64,000 nucleotides of DNA from Histoplasma ohiense (GCA_017607445.1 JAEVHH010000004.1:868001-932000), one strand, 5' to 3'. Positions 43,847-56,344 are shown, numbered from the stretch's first letter. The notes: generated by a model from the letters alone, not told the origin. Translations and numbers: made by a program.

Positions 43847-45771
43847 ATGATTGGCAGTTCGGCCACCATTCCACCATTGGCTTGCAGAGCATCCTTCCAA
43901 GGGAAATGATGGAAATGATGGAAATGATGGATGGAATGGACGGATGGTCGAGGAGTTACCGCATTGGTATGCGTGTGTGGTGGTGGTTAGCGCAAGATGA
44001 AACAGGATCGATCTGAGAATACGGATAGTTAAATTAATAACTGTAACTGCGTGATGGAAGTGAACAAGTATCTATGGTAAGCGCATGAACAGTACCATAG
44101 TATCTACATTTTCCTATTATTTGACCAACATTATTGAAAGCACCTCTGCAATAGTTAATAGTTCCCGTTCATGATGAATGAGGGGGTTCCTTGCTTAACT
44201 ATCAATCAACCACCAGTCAACATCGTCATCAGCGGCGATGATCTCATCATCTCATTCATCTCCCCAGATCAGCACGATCTCCAGCTCCCCAGGCAACTAT
44301 CGCACACAAACAGCGTAGATTGGCGGAAACAATTTCCCCTCCCAAAAATGAGGGCTTGTCCGGTACATGTAGTAGTACATGTACATGTACATGTACATAC
44401 ACTCCAACGGAGCCAAAAACATGGAAACATGGAAAATTAATGCTCGCGATTCCCCCATCGTCCCATCGTCCCATCGTCCCATCGAACCTTCTTCCCCGCT
44501 TCCCTCTAGTTATATGCAGCGCGTCACGTCGATGGCGGTCAATGATACGGAAATATTACAGGCACACGCCCGTGATGGAGCGTGGCACAACCTTGGAAGG
44601 CACGGCAGAGTTGGATCACAATCCTCCGGGACGGACCGGGCTGGAGCTCTTGTAAAGAGGGAGCCTGGGGCCCAATGGATGGCTTAATGGACTGGGATCT
44701 GGGATCTGGGATCTGGGATCTGGGGAGAGGAAGCTCTGGAGGTGGTTCAGAGCTCTAACAAGTAAGTCAACTCTCTCTTTCCGTAGTTAGGAGTTACAGT
44801 ACACAACGTAGCTCGCACTGGAGAAACAAACAGCCGTCACCAGCAATTCGCATCTGTGGTCCTAATTGCAGAAATTGACGCTGATTGAATCCCCGGTCTC
44901 TGCACTGTCCGAAGTTCCTCGTAGTTGCGAACCGTGAACTCGACACAACTCCAAACGCGTCTGGTCCCTGTTGATACCGCCGTCCCGTATTGTCACCGTC
45001 ACCCGGGAATCGCGCCCCCGTGCCTGAAACCTGAAACCGAGCCAGCCAGTCAGAGCCAGTCAGCCAGTAAGTAGTCAGCCAATCCCCGAGTCTTTATGCT
45101 TCAATCTCCCTTCCTCCTCTGCTTCACCGATTCCTCCTCCCTTCTTCCCTCCCAGTCCTCCTCCTCCTCCTCCTCTCACAACCAATTGCAGCTGGTCGAT
45201 CTTGGCCGGGCTAAAAACAGCACCACGCACTAGACTGGGTATCTGCTCCCTGCATCGCCTCGCAGCAGCAACAGCGGCAACTGACGCGAAGCCAACCAAC
45301 TTTGCCCCAAGTCAAATCAATCCCTCATAACTGTCCCAATCCTCCCATCTTCCCCTCTTTCTCTCGAGTTGCTCGCCCACGCACAGCCAGCATCTCTTGT
45401 CCCTTAAAGCTCGCCGTCTCTTCTATTCTCGTCTATCTCCTCTCAATTGCGTCTTGGATTTGAATCTGACCATCTCTTCTGCTCATTGTTCTCTTCCCTG
45501 TTGCTGTGTTGTGATTGTTTACATCTAGCCAGGATAACAATACAACCAATCTCTGCCCCACGTCTGGATTGGGTTTCTGCTCTTTTATTTTCTGTGACAA
45601 TACTACTATAGAGAGTGCTGGGTAGTCCATTCAAGGGACCTATTCAACTCTCCAAGGAGACCATTGCGTTGATTTTCACCGTCAATACCCAGTTGGTCGC
45701 CCACAGAGACGACCTTTGCGCACCCCCTCCTAGCAACACATCAGCGATATATATACAATTTCTCACTTGAT
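43847..45771. other. Intergenic with short tandem repeats; long leader of the KEN-box gene
   Basis: About 1.9 kb. It has TGGAAATGA repeats at about 43905-43935, a self-complementary GTACAT tract (44363-44399), CCCATCGT repeats at about 44455-44485 and a TGGGATC tract (about 44692-44724). The last 700 bp are pyrimidine-rich (TCC/CCT tracts) like a promoter or leader. No gene supported. Confidence 0.55.
44363..44399. repeat. Self-complementary GTACAT tandem repeat
   Basis: Tandem GTACAT units with a TAGTAG interruption. Each unit is part of a palindrome, so the tract can form hairpins on either strand. Confidence 0.85.
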
Positions 45772-47394
45772 ATGGCTCTCACCCAGCCCGTTTCCCCCCC
45801 GGCGCGGCAACCATTTGGAGTCATTGACCCCTCACGGCTGCGTTTTCTGCAGAGCGCGAAAAACCAACAGAATGGTCAGTCAGAGGCGCCTTCTTATCTA
45901 TAGTTGTAGATCAAATATATTCCAACCAACCAAAAACACGTCCATAGCCACTGACGATTCCCGCGCTCGATAGGAATTCCAACCCCTTATCTCAAACGAC
46001 GTCTGGACACATCTGACCTGTCCGACACGGAAAACGTAGATCCGTCTGCTTTCAACACTCCAAGTGCGAAAAGGGCCAGAGGCACTGGTGATGAGGACGT
46101 CTCCAAAACCGCTCCAGGCACTGCGACCAAGTTCGTCTTCGTCGCTCCCCCGAAACCCAGCCTTGCGAAGAACCAGAAGCATCTCCAAACACCCCTCTCT
46201 CAAATCAAAAGGGCTTCTTCCCTTCCCAACTCAGCCCCGATCCGTGCCCTAGCAGGGCGCTCTCCGAAATCCAAACCCGCCAAGGCCTTCTCCCGCCGTA
46301 GCATCGGCTCATACACCCGCATTGATCCCCCTTCATTTACCAAAACTCGTGTCGCGTCACGGGCTCCCTTTTCCATCGCTGATGCCCTCCATGGAACCCT
46401 CAATTCGCTCAATACCAGGGCTATCAGCACGCACAGCACCAAACCGCAGACGCGGACGTTGCAGAGTGCTAAATCCTCACCCCTGGAGACTAATGTCAAT
46501 ATCGATATTATCAACAGCAGTCGCATCAACCGCAATCACCCCAAAGTCTGGGACTTTGAGATCTACATTGATACCGAGCAGGATGAGATGGCGAATCTCA
46601 TGGAGCACTCAACATGCGTGCTGGATATTAGTGACGATGAGGATAAACTGCGAAAAAATGTAGACGATCGCGGGAAGGAGAATATTCCGCCTCCGCCTCC
46701 GCCCCTGGACTTTGCGGGGGAGCAGGATGCGGCTGTTGATGACGCAGGGGTGACAGTCGCTCCTTCTGCTGCTGCGGTTGCTGCTGCTGCTTCTCTTTCT
46801 GGCGCCGCCGCGGCCACCGTAGATGGTGTGGAGGGGCGGAATGTGGAAATGACGGATGAACCGCGTCCGCGCTCGGCGCTGGGCGAGCTGGATGTTACGC
46901 GGTTCGTGGCTGTGTCTGAGGAAACGGATGAGGAGGAGCAGGACGGAAATGGAAGTGAGAATGCATGCGTACTCAACACCATCGACCCAGCAGCGATCCC
47001 CCTCCCACCACCAACCGGCCAGGAAGAAAATTGTCAATTTCAAGACAAGAAACTCTCAGAGTCAGATCCAGACTCTCAATCTCAACGCTTTCCCCCATCA
47101 ACTCATAACTCCTGCCCCTACAGCCCCTACCCTCATCACCATCATCACCAGCAACCTCAACCAAAACCCAGCCATCCCACTCTAGCCAGCCACGCCGCCA
47201 TCTCCGCATTGATATCCAGTACGGCCCCACAAATGCCTTCCACCAGCACCGCCAAAAACCTCACTCCTACCTGTTCTCTTGCATCGTCGTCGTCGTTACC
47301 CACCAACAACGAGATAGAGATAGAGATTTGGGAGAGCGGGAGTGCGGCGGATGAAGCTGAGGCGGAGGCTAGAGGAGATGGAGTGATGGAGTGA
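45772..47394 (+). CDS. Fungal-specific disordered protein with KEN box and D-box-like motif
   Basis: Exons 45772-45874 and 45974-47394 (GTCAGT to ATAG) join in frame to 507 residues. No catalytic domain is visible. A conserved-looking block W-D-F-E-I-Y-I-D-T-E-Q-D-E-M-A-N-L-M-E-H followed by S-T-C-V-L-D-I-S-D-D-E lies at about 227-257. It is followed by D-R-G-K-E-N-I-P-P with the KEN box at 269-271 and by R-S-A-L-G-E-L-D at 334-341, a D-box-like R-x-x-L. The rest is Ala-, Pro-, His- and Ser-rich low complexity. From memory, similar fungal proteins are sometimes auto-labelled thymidylate kinase, but no P-loop exists here and I do not support that name. KEN and D-boxes suggest timed destruction by the APC/C (inference). 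Probably nuclear. Confidence 0.75.
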
Positions 47395-48608
47395 TATGGA
47401 GAGTTACTTGCTTTCCTTTTGCTAAAAAGGGTTATTTTCATAGCAGGGAGAGTGTGTAACTGTGTGTCGTATACGTACATAAACTCCCTTTTATCAGGTT
47501 TGCGTGAATATTTATGTTAAATTTTTTGTGTCTGTCCCCGTGTGCTCCATTCTTTCTTTAATTGTTTATTTTTTTCGTTTGAGGAGTTACTTTTTGGAGT
47601 TTGGATTTTGGATTTGACTTTGGGATTTGGGATTGGGACTCGGGGGTTGGGGTTGGATCGGGATCAGGATCTGGATCGGGATCAGGATCAGGATCGGGAT
47701 TCTACAGCAACGTGTTGGATGGGTTGGGTGGGCCCCTTTCTTTCTCGATTTCGCTAGTGATTTGAGCTGCGGCGTTCTTCTGGTAACCGGTCACTTTGTT
47801 GTTGTGCCTTGTTGTCCTGTCCTGGCTTTTGTTTTCCCGTTTTCTCTCCGGAGTAGTAGTTAGTTAGTTACTTTGGTTCGTCATGCCTGATGTCCTTTTT
47901 CCGCCTCGGTTTTGTCTTCCCTTGTTATCTCTGTCTTTACATCTGCGCACCGCTAGTTAGTTCCCTTAGGAGCTAGCTAGCTGTTAATATAATCAATAAT
48001 GTTTCTAGAATATGCAATATGCAATATGCAATATGCAGCGTCTTTTAAGTTAAGCTTAATCAATCTATGATCTTCATATTTCTTCATATTTTCTTTCACC
48101 CTCACCCTCTCCCTCACCCTCTCCCTCACCCTCTCCCTCTTGCTCGGTCCTTTTTTATTTTGGCTTTTCATCACACGCCTTGTTTTATTATTGGTTGTAC
48201 TGTATGTGGTATATATATATATATACTATTTTCAACACTCCGCTTTTCTCCTTGCTTTCCTTTCTCTCTTCCTTCCTTGGTTGATTTACGTGTTCTGTAC
48301 GGATATCGGGGGGATATATATATATATATATACATATGTATAGCTTTTTAACTTTGCGTGGTGAGGGGGGTAGTAGTACTAGTACTAGTGATGGAAGCAG
48401 TGTAAGGCGTGGTAGAGTGGATGTAGGTAGGTAGGTAGGTATGTATATTTATTTCCACACGGGGGAAAAAAAGGGAAAGGGCAAAAAAAAAAAAAAAAAA
48501 AAGGGAAAGGGAAAGGGATGGATCTATCTATCTGACTTTGTCCGGATTTCAGGCGTAAGAAAGGGTTAATTAATTTGTAATTAATTTTAATTTGCCTGCT
48601 ACTACGAC
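47395..48608. other. Intergenic with repeats, convergent 3' ends
   Basis: About 1.2 kb between the KEN-box gene (+) and TFC1 (-). It contains GGATC(A/G/T)-type repeats (47655-47700), a CCCTCACCCTCTC tract (about 48096-48140), TA tracts, GTAG repeats near 48420 and an A20 run at 48483-48502. No gene. Confidence 0.6.
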
Positions 48609-49537
48609 CTACATGCCGGACATCTCCACGTCGTCGTCGTCGTCGTCGTCATCATCTTCTTCTTCTCCTTCGCCCTCCTCCTCGTCCTCGTCCTCCTCGT
48701 CGTCCTCCCCCTCCGTCCCAGACTGGCGCATTTCCCCCTCCCCCTCCTCCTCGTCCCCCTCCTCCTTTCCTCTTCCAGCAGCCTCATCGTCCCACTTAAC
48801 CTTTTTGGCCTGATTTCGCCCGCCCTCCTCCCCTCCCCCATCCCTTCCACCACCACCACCACCACCACCACCACCCCCCCACCCCGCCCATACGCCCCCT
48901 GTCTAAAAACACCTTCCGCCCCGGCGCCCCCCGAACCATCGCCCTCACCTCCGCCGCCAAGGACATACACCGCGCACTAACCCTCTGCCCCGCCTCAGCA
49001 GCAGCAGCAGCATCAACAGCACACCTCCTCCCCACCTCCGCATCCCCGCCCACCCGCGCCGGAAACGCCAGCAGCGGCGCGAAGTCCGCCTCCATCGCGG
49101 CCGGCGGCGTCGTGCCGGTCTCGAGCATGTGCTGGATCTTGGCGCGCATGATGGTCTTGGCGACGGCGAGGGTGACGTTGCCGTACCAGCCGGAGGAGAG
49201 GATGTCGCAGGGCCAGGGCGCGGGGGAGGTTGGTTCTGCCGACGGGGATGGTTGTGCGGGTGCGGGTGCGGGTGGGGGTGCGGGTGGATTCAGGAGACGG
49301 GCGAGGATGGGGTCGGTGATGTCGCAGATCATCCACATCTTGCCGTCGCGGGGCAGCGGGGCTTGGCCGGTGAAGATGTGGGAGGGGGTTGGGGGGTTGG
49401 TTTCGTCGTCGGCGGCGGGGACGGCGGAGGAGAGGCGCGGGCGGGTCTGGCGTCTGTTCGATATCGATGTTGTTATTGTCGTCGTTTGGTTCGCAGGTGC
49501 GGAGGCGGGGACAGTGTTATTGCTATTGTCGTTGCCA

Positions 49538-49569
<32 letters not shown>

Positions 49570-51144
49570 ATCGAGTTGCTCGGTGATGCTGGATGGGAGC
49601 GTGCGGAACATGAATGTCTGATAGACGCAGGAGGAGGGGTCGAGGCGCGGGTCGTGGCCGAATTTCACAATCGCGTCACGCCACGGGCCCGAGCGGAAGA
49701 TGTATCCGACGTACGGCACGGCGAGGCGGAGGGCGTATTTCTGCTCGTTGGTGGCGAGGTGGTTTCGTAGGCCGCGGCGAGTCCAGGCCACGCGGGTTTC
49801 GAAGAGGGATTGGAGGATCGAGATTGTTTCCTGCAGCGTTTGGTCGAGGGTGTGGATTGGCGGGCAGTTTTCGCTGGGGCCGGTGGGGACCGAAGGGACG
49901 TCGCAGGCTACGAGGTGCGTGAGGACTTTTACGATTTGCTGCGTGTTGGTGGTTGTTATTTCGCCAGATGGGCCGATTGATTGCTTGACGGTGGGGTTTT
50001 GGCGGTAGCTGTGTTGGACATGTTAGATGTGTAGGTGATTTGAGAACAAAGAAAACGCAGGGGAAACCATACAGGTAGTTGAAGGGGACGTCTCCACGGC
50101 TTAGGACGGGAGGCGGGATGATGTCAACGTTTGTGGTAGAGCCTTTGGTCATATCAAATTGAAACTCTTTGAGTTTGTCGTCTGTATAGGAGGTTTAGCA
50201 CAGACATGAGAAACCGGGAGGATAATGATAGACCTTCAGGAGAAAGATGCAGTAGCACATACATCGGAACGGTAAGACCTTCTCCCTGAATTTCGTCATA
50301 AACGGGCTGGAGGTTGTTGAGTAGACGAAATCCGGCATGCCTGGGTATTAAGATCAGCGTTGTAAACACGGCAGATATATTGTACTAGGCCATAAGTATT
50401 GGCAACCCCTACTACACTTTCTGCAACAAAAGAGGCACCATGATTGTAATGGAGGTTGCCAATGCTTATGGCCTGGCGCTGTAGATGGATGTTCTGTTTG
50501 CGCGTGCAAGAACATACCACGAAAGACATGCATCCGCTCGATGCGACCAACTGCTTCGACCTCATATTTTCCCACGCTATCCTGGAGTCGCCGTAGCAAG
50601 GCCCGCGCGGATAGAGCACGGGAGGGTGATGGAGGATTGGAAGAAATAGACCCACAGTCTCCTTCAGAAGCATCATGGTCGTTGCCGGTAAAGGGCTCAT
50701 TCGAACCACGTTTGCGCTTGCGACCAGTCCTCTTGGGGACAGTAATCTTCAACAAGATGTTGTTTGCTAGATTACAGGTGGAGGACAAAGGCCTGCTCAT
50801 GCCGTCCTCAGGGCATAGAAATAAGTTGATTGATGCATCTTGGCGAGGGGGGTTCAGAAGCTATATAATAATATATATATACATGTATATATCTCATGTC
50901 AATATTATGTTCGTATCGGCAGGACGAAGGGATGCTCTGAGGTTTTGCTTGCCCTTGAAATGCCGCCGTTCCCGTCGAGGGTTTGAATTCCTTTATCTAG
51001 GTTCTGCACCACGCATGGATGTTCAACGGTAACGATCTCGCGTTGTGGAATCGAGTACCAAGGAGCTGTGCGATCGCGGGCACGATCTGGTTGGGACATT
51101 GTTGAGGTCCCATCGAGGGTGAGTGGAGAGGGGAGGGTTGCCAA
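48609..51144 (-). CDS. TFC1: Transcription factor TFIIIC subunit 5 (tau95/Sfc1-like), with apparent frameshift
   Basis: This subunit of TFIIIC helps bind the A box of tRNA genes and recruit TFIIIB for RNA polymerase III. Exons 51144-50953, 50860-50518, 50340-50263, 50181-50073 and from 50008 join in frame. Family marks are the N-terminal E-H-P-C-V-V-Q-N, D-F-V-Y-S-T-T-S-S-P-F-M-T-K-F-R-E-K, F-N-Y-L-Y-R-Q-N-P, and P-Y-V-G-Y-I-F-R-S-G-P-W-R-D-A. Intron 1 (50952-50861) begins GCAAGC and is a probable GC-AG intron. As given, the last exon stops at 48796 (644 residues) after a Trp run. Losing one base of the C7 run at 48874-48880 restores the expected K-K-V-K-W-D-D-E and acidic tail, ending at 48609 (706 residues). 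An alternative ATG lies at 51099. Asn-Gly and Ala/Pro repeats interrupt the middle. Confidence 0.88.
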
Positions 51145-52752
51145 TTGAGTAATATATTTTGTATGAGCTCAAGAGGATAACCAGATATATATGTGCTATG
51201 TGTATCTATATATTCCAGATAGAAGAGATCGATAGATTGATTTGTTTCCGTCAGTGCTCTGGTGGTACACTGCCGCTAAATTAACTATCCTCTAAAAGGA
51301 ATAGCGGCATGGCAGTTTTACATGCTTTTTGCTACGCTGCAAAATCACACATTCATTACGAATTAATCTTTTTATATTCTTTTGTGATGAAGAAGATAGC
51401 GGTTTCGAACCCTGGACCATGTGCAGATTATACGACATTCTGCTGCCAGGCAATGAAGCGCTCAGAGAATGCTCAAGAGCTGGAAGATGGCCGAGTTCAT
51501 CCGCCACGTGACGTGCCCCTCCTAGCCGGATCAGGCAACCCGCGCCAAGCCCACCGCGACCCGCAAGCAGGGTAAGTTACCTGTAACCTGTTACGGAGGC
51601 CGGCTCCAATGGGCGGCAGCTGGCCAACCACGCTACTCGACTCTCCCGCCCCGACAACGACGACAACGACGACAACCACAACCACAACCACAACCACAAC
51701 CACAACCACAACCTCATCCACACCCTCATCCACAACCACCAACAACCACAACCACCGCTGACCGACCGGCTGCATCGACAACTCCCACCACATCCCTATC
51801 CATGTCCTGTCCTGTCTCTGCCACGCCCGCAACCATTCTTCTAGTCCTCTCCCCACCTCTCCTCGGCCATCGTCTCTCCTCTGGTTCTTTCTGTTTCTCC
51901 CCACCCATGCCTCGTCGCGCTTGATTCGACCCCCCCTCCTCTCCGGACCACGACCTGCCTGGGATTGACCCCCGCCCTGCTACCGTCCCCCCCTGAAGTC
52001 GCTCGTACTCCCTTCTGTTGCTTGCCACCCCGGTCGGTTTCCCCAGGCCACAATATCGAACCAACTACCTCTCCTTTTGTTCTGGACCTTGGGATTTCCA
52101 ATAGTCTGGGTTTGGTTGTTGAGGTATGTTACATGACTTGACTGGTTGATTCCTGGGGGGGTTTTGGCTCGATCATCCCCAATCCTTTCTCACAACCATT
52201 CCTCTCTTCCTTAACGTTCGGCTGCCTTGTGTCATTTGCTCGTGAGAGTGTGCTGTGCAAACCTGCAACTCTTTCAAAATGCCCACTGTCGAGTCAAAGA
52301 ATTGCTTTTTTTCTTTTCCCATCACTCGATCTCCACCCCCCTCTCTCGTTTCTTCTCTCCCTTTTCCTCTTGCTTGCTTGGAAAGAACACCAACTCGACA
52401 TATCCTGGCCTCCTTTTGTGTTTTCATTTTTTCTTCAGATATGGCCCTCTTTCTTCACCTCGACTTCACGGCGATTGGGCCCCTTGCTCCGGTTTAACCC
52501 CACTTCAGTTAAATTAAGAGCCCTCTCCCCTCTCTCTTTCCTTATTAAATCCGCGTCAGAGAGGGTGCTCATTCGCATGTCGTCCACTCAACAGATAAAA
52601 TATACCGCTCGCACCGCATATTCCGTTTCCCCTCCTCGATATTTACCCAGCTACTGGTCACGACCAATCCGCTTGCTGTCGGATAATCGTTGTCGACTGG
52701 CTGAACATTGGCGGGTATTGTACATGTAGCCGCCGCACCGATATAAGCTACC
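51145..52752. other. Intergenic, divergent promoters of TFC1 and the PP2A B56 gene
   Basis: About 1.6 kb. A degenerate tRNA-like piece with a perfect B box (GGTTCGAAACC, minus strand) lies at about 51400-51450. A CAACCA/CGACAA repeat lies at 51655-51715. 51780-52520 is a pyrimidine-rich leader typical of strongly expressed fungal genes. No protein gene supported. Confidence 0.6.
51655..51715. repeat. CAACCA-type tandem repeat
   Basis: CGACAA units grade into about seven CAACCA units. Non-coding, in the divergent promoter region. Confidence 0.85.
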
Positions 52753-55715
52753 ATGAAGGGTTTCAGACAAAGAGTTGTAAGTCTCCACCACACTCCCCTC
52801 GTTTGGATGTTTCTTTGCTTTTGGGGATGTACATGGTATCTTGGTTCCGGTTTGTTTCTGTCGCTGGATGAACTTGGCATTGACTGACCGCTTTAGCACG
52901 AACAGCTGTCCCGTGCGAAAGATTCAAACAAGTCTTCTAAGAAGAAGGACTCTTCCGGAACATCCTCCCCAAGTCAGAACACAACCTCAAGTTCGTCGGG
53001 CCCTACCCCTTCCCCGGCCAACTCCAACCATGGCACTCCTACATCCTCGACTACCACTGTGAATGATATCAAAGGCAGGCCCGGAATGCAGGGTGGTAAT
53101 GGTGGTGGGATTCCGGTTGGTGTTATGCATAATAATGCTCAGGCTCAGCTAAGTGCCCCCCAAAGTGCCCAGCATTTTATGCCTCAGGGACAAAACATGG
53201 GGGGACACACGGGTCAGCTGTCTGGCAATGGACCGGGAACACCAATTCGACAACCGCAGTCGCTTGCTCCAAGTGTAATAATTAGCCCCAGCGCACCGGT
53301 ATGTTTTTCCACTGTCTCACAATCCTTTTATCCCGTGGGGAAGGGATTGCGTTTATAGTATAGAAAGTTTCTTATTAGCTTATGTGGATGACTTGACTGC
53401 TGACGAACCACAAAACAAAATTAGCACATTCCTCCTCCGGGCTCTGCGGAGACCATGCCTGGAGATCTTCAGCCACCAAAGGCCGGCCAAAAGTCACACC
53501 TTTTTGACAGATTACAAACAACTCCCAAGGATGTCCCTGAGGGTATCAGGACACCAAAACGGCAACACTCCTCGAGATTCGACATATCTGATCAGCGCCA
53601 AAGAGAACTTGAGAAGCTTCCTGGCTTCCACGAGGTCCCCCCGAACCGGCGCCAGGATTTGTTCATGCAAAAGATTGACCAGTGTAATATCATTTTCGAC
53701 TTTAACGATCCGACTGGCGATATGAAATCCAAGGAGATCAAGCGACTTGCCCTGCATGAATTATTAGACTATGTGGCAAACAACAGATCCGTTATTACTG
53801 ACCCCATGTATCCCCGTGTGGTGGACATGTTTGCCAAAAACCTTTTCCGCCCTATTCCCCCTCCCGTAAACCCTCAAGGAGACGCGTTCGACCCAGAAGA
53901 GGATGAACCCGTTCTTGAAGTCGCATGGCCGCATATTCAGGTTGTTTATGAATTTTTTCTTCGGTTCATCGAGAGCCAAGATTTCAATACCAATATAGCA
54001 AAAGCGTACATCGATCATCAGTTTGTTTTACAAGTATGTTGAGTTGCGGCTGTGGTCTCGGAGCGCTTTCTAGATTTTACAAGTACTGACCTATATGGAA
54101 GCTACTGGAGCTCTTCGATTCCGAAGACCCTCGCGAACGAGACTTCCTCAAAACAACCCTTCATCGCATCTACGGCAAATTCCTCAATCTACGTTCTTAC
54201 ATTCGACGGTCGATCAACAACGTTTTCTTCCAGTTCATGTACGAGACCGAACGCTTTAATGGAGTAGCAGAGCTGCTCGAGATTCTTGGATCTATTATTA
54301 ATGGCTTCGCCCTCCCGCTTAAGGAGGAGCACAAGCTCTTCTTGACGCGTGTTTTGATTCCCCTCCATAAAGTAAAGAGTCTGAGCATGTATCACCCCCA
54401 ACTGGCCTATTGCATTGTTCAGTTCCTTGAAAAGGATTCTGCGCTCACTGAAGAGGTAGTTTTTTAATTTTCTTGTCCTTCCCTTTATTCCTGTTCCTTG
54501 ATTTTAGCAACGTTGACTCGTTCGTTTTTTCTAGGTTGTCCTTGGGCTTCTCCGCTACTGGCCAAAAGTAAATAGCACGAAAGAGGTCATGTTTTTGAAT
54601 GAAGTCGAAGATATATTTGAAGTCATGGACCCCGCAGAATTTGCCAAGGTCCAGGAGCCGCTTTTCAATCAACTGGCGAAATCTGTCGCTAGTCCCCATT
54701 TTCAGGTTTGTCCCCCCTCCCAAAATATATTTGGCTGAGTCATTTTTTTTGTTATTAAACATATCTCCATCCAGGTTGCTGAACGGGCCCTATATTTTTG
54801 GAACAATGAGTACTTCTGCAATCTAGTCACGGATAACGTAGAGACTATCCTCCCTATTATGTTTGCTCCACTCTACGAAAATTCAAAAGGCCATTGGAAC
54901 AGGTGAGATCTCTACCCGCGAAGTTGAAAATGCGACAACCATCTTTACTTTTCTCACACCCTCCCGACAGGACCATCCACAGCATGGTATATAATGCGAT
55001 GAAACTTTTCATGGAGATCAATCCACAACTATTTGACGATTGCTCCCACGACTACACAGAATTACAATCAACAGCAGAAGCGCGTGAGAAGGATAGACAG
55101 AGCAAATGGGACAGACTGCAAAAACTAGCCCAATCTCGAAAGAGCTTGACAGGTACAGGTACAGCAACGGAGCCATCTTCACTATCACTCAATGCTACTA
55201 ATGCTGCGCCACCTACATCATCTCCACCACCATCATCTGACGGACGACCAAGCCCATCTCGTAATACGGACGATATGGACAAGGCAACCCATGATAGCCA
55301 ACAACGGCTTAACGCGCTGAAACTGCAGGATGAATCGAATGTGAGCAAGGAGCGGCGGTTGCGGGAGCGGGATGGGCAAAACCTGAATTCGGTTAGTGCT
55401 TCATAAGATTTACAAGGGAAATAAGTGAGTTAAAGGGAGCAAGAACAGTGAATAGAGAAAGAAGATGAAAGGGGGAGAAAGAAAGAAAAAGATCCCTTGT
55501 ATTTGCAGCGAGCCATTTCATGCATATCACGCACCTTTTCCACTTGTTATTTGTCAATTTTCCTTTCTCCATTTCCGCCATTTCAACTCTTTTGTCAATT
55601 CTTCCAAAAATTTCCCTTCTCATGCCAAAATGGCTGTATCCAAAAATGATCATATATATATTCTCATTTATTTTCTCTCTGCCTTTGTCTTTGTCCTTGC
55701 CTTGCACCGTAGCCA

Positions 55716-55748
<33 letters not shown>

Positions 55749-56115
55749 GTGCTATTTTGAGTGCCCGTGGAGGTGCATGTGAATAACATTTTTCTAACAT
55801 TTATACCGCGGTTTATTACCTCCGCTTATTTGATTCCAGCAGAGGCGCCGTCACGGATCATTCGATGACACTCGCTCACGCAGGGCAGGATCGGGATATG
55901 GGATTGGTGGTGAACATACCTCGAATGCTACTGCTGCAACAACTAGTGGTAGTAGCGGTGGTAGGAAGCGTGGGGAGCGGCGGGGTTCTCTTGGGAGTAA
56001 TAATGCTACTAATAATAATCATAATAGCAGCGGCAGTGGTGGGGGAGGGGGAGGGTTCGCATCATCGACATCAGCGCCTATGCCTACGTTGGCCCGGAGC
56101 AATTCGATGAAGTAA
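52753..56115 (+). CDS. RTS1: Protein phosphatase 2A regulatory subunit B56 (Rts1/Par1-like)
   Basis: B56 subunits direct PP2A to substrates in stress signalling, septation and mitotic cohesion. Exons 52753-52776, 52897-53298, 53425-54033, 54102-54455, 54535-54705, 54775-54902, 54971-55391 and 55840-56115 join in frame to 794 residues. A Ser/Asn/Gln-rich head (1-205) precedes the B56 HEAT-like domain from L-P-G-F-H-E-V-P (about 207) to about 600, including F-D-S-E-D-P-R-E-R-D and Y-I-R-R-S-I-N-N-V-F-F-Q-F. The last exon encodes R-R-R-H-G-S-F-D-D and a Gly/Ser/Asn-rich tail. Its intron (55392-55839, 448 bp) is unusually long and holds a T28 run. If it is retained, the protein stops four codons later at 55404-55406. 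The eight-codon first exon is short but starts M-K-G-F-R-Q-R-V and keeps the frame. Confidence 0.92.
55721..55748. repeat. T28 run inside the last RTS1 intron
   Basis: A pure T run on the plus strand within the proposed 448-bp intron. Confidence 0.95.
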
Positions 56116-56344
56116 AAGAGGAGTGGACGGATGGATTGATTATTGACTGATTTATTGTGATTGTTGATGGATTGTCGATCCTAGATCTGCTGGTTGGGTT
56201 CTGCTGGTTGGGTTCTTTTTGTCTTCTCTTACTTCCAGGGATGATATACTTACTCCGTTTCTTCACGTCGCTGCCTTCGCTGACTGTCCCCTTTTGGTTG
56301 TTCGCCTTTTATTATATATTTCTTCCTTCTCTTTTGCTATTCTG

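Noticed and set aside
46563..47043. Minus-strand ORFs opposite the KEN-box gene
   Set aside because: Mirror images of the low-complexity Ala/Asp codons; the plus frame has the conserved block and a proper splice.
49112..49922. Plus-strand ORFs opposite TFC1 (49112-49621, 49129-49770, 49614-49922)
   Set aside because: Antisense to a recognised TFIIIC exon, Gly/Arg-rich composition, no domain.
51395..51450. tRNA-Met/Ile-like sequence on the minus strand
   Set aside because: B box and part of an anticodon loop are present, but neither the D-arm nor the acceptor stem pairs.
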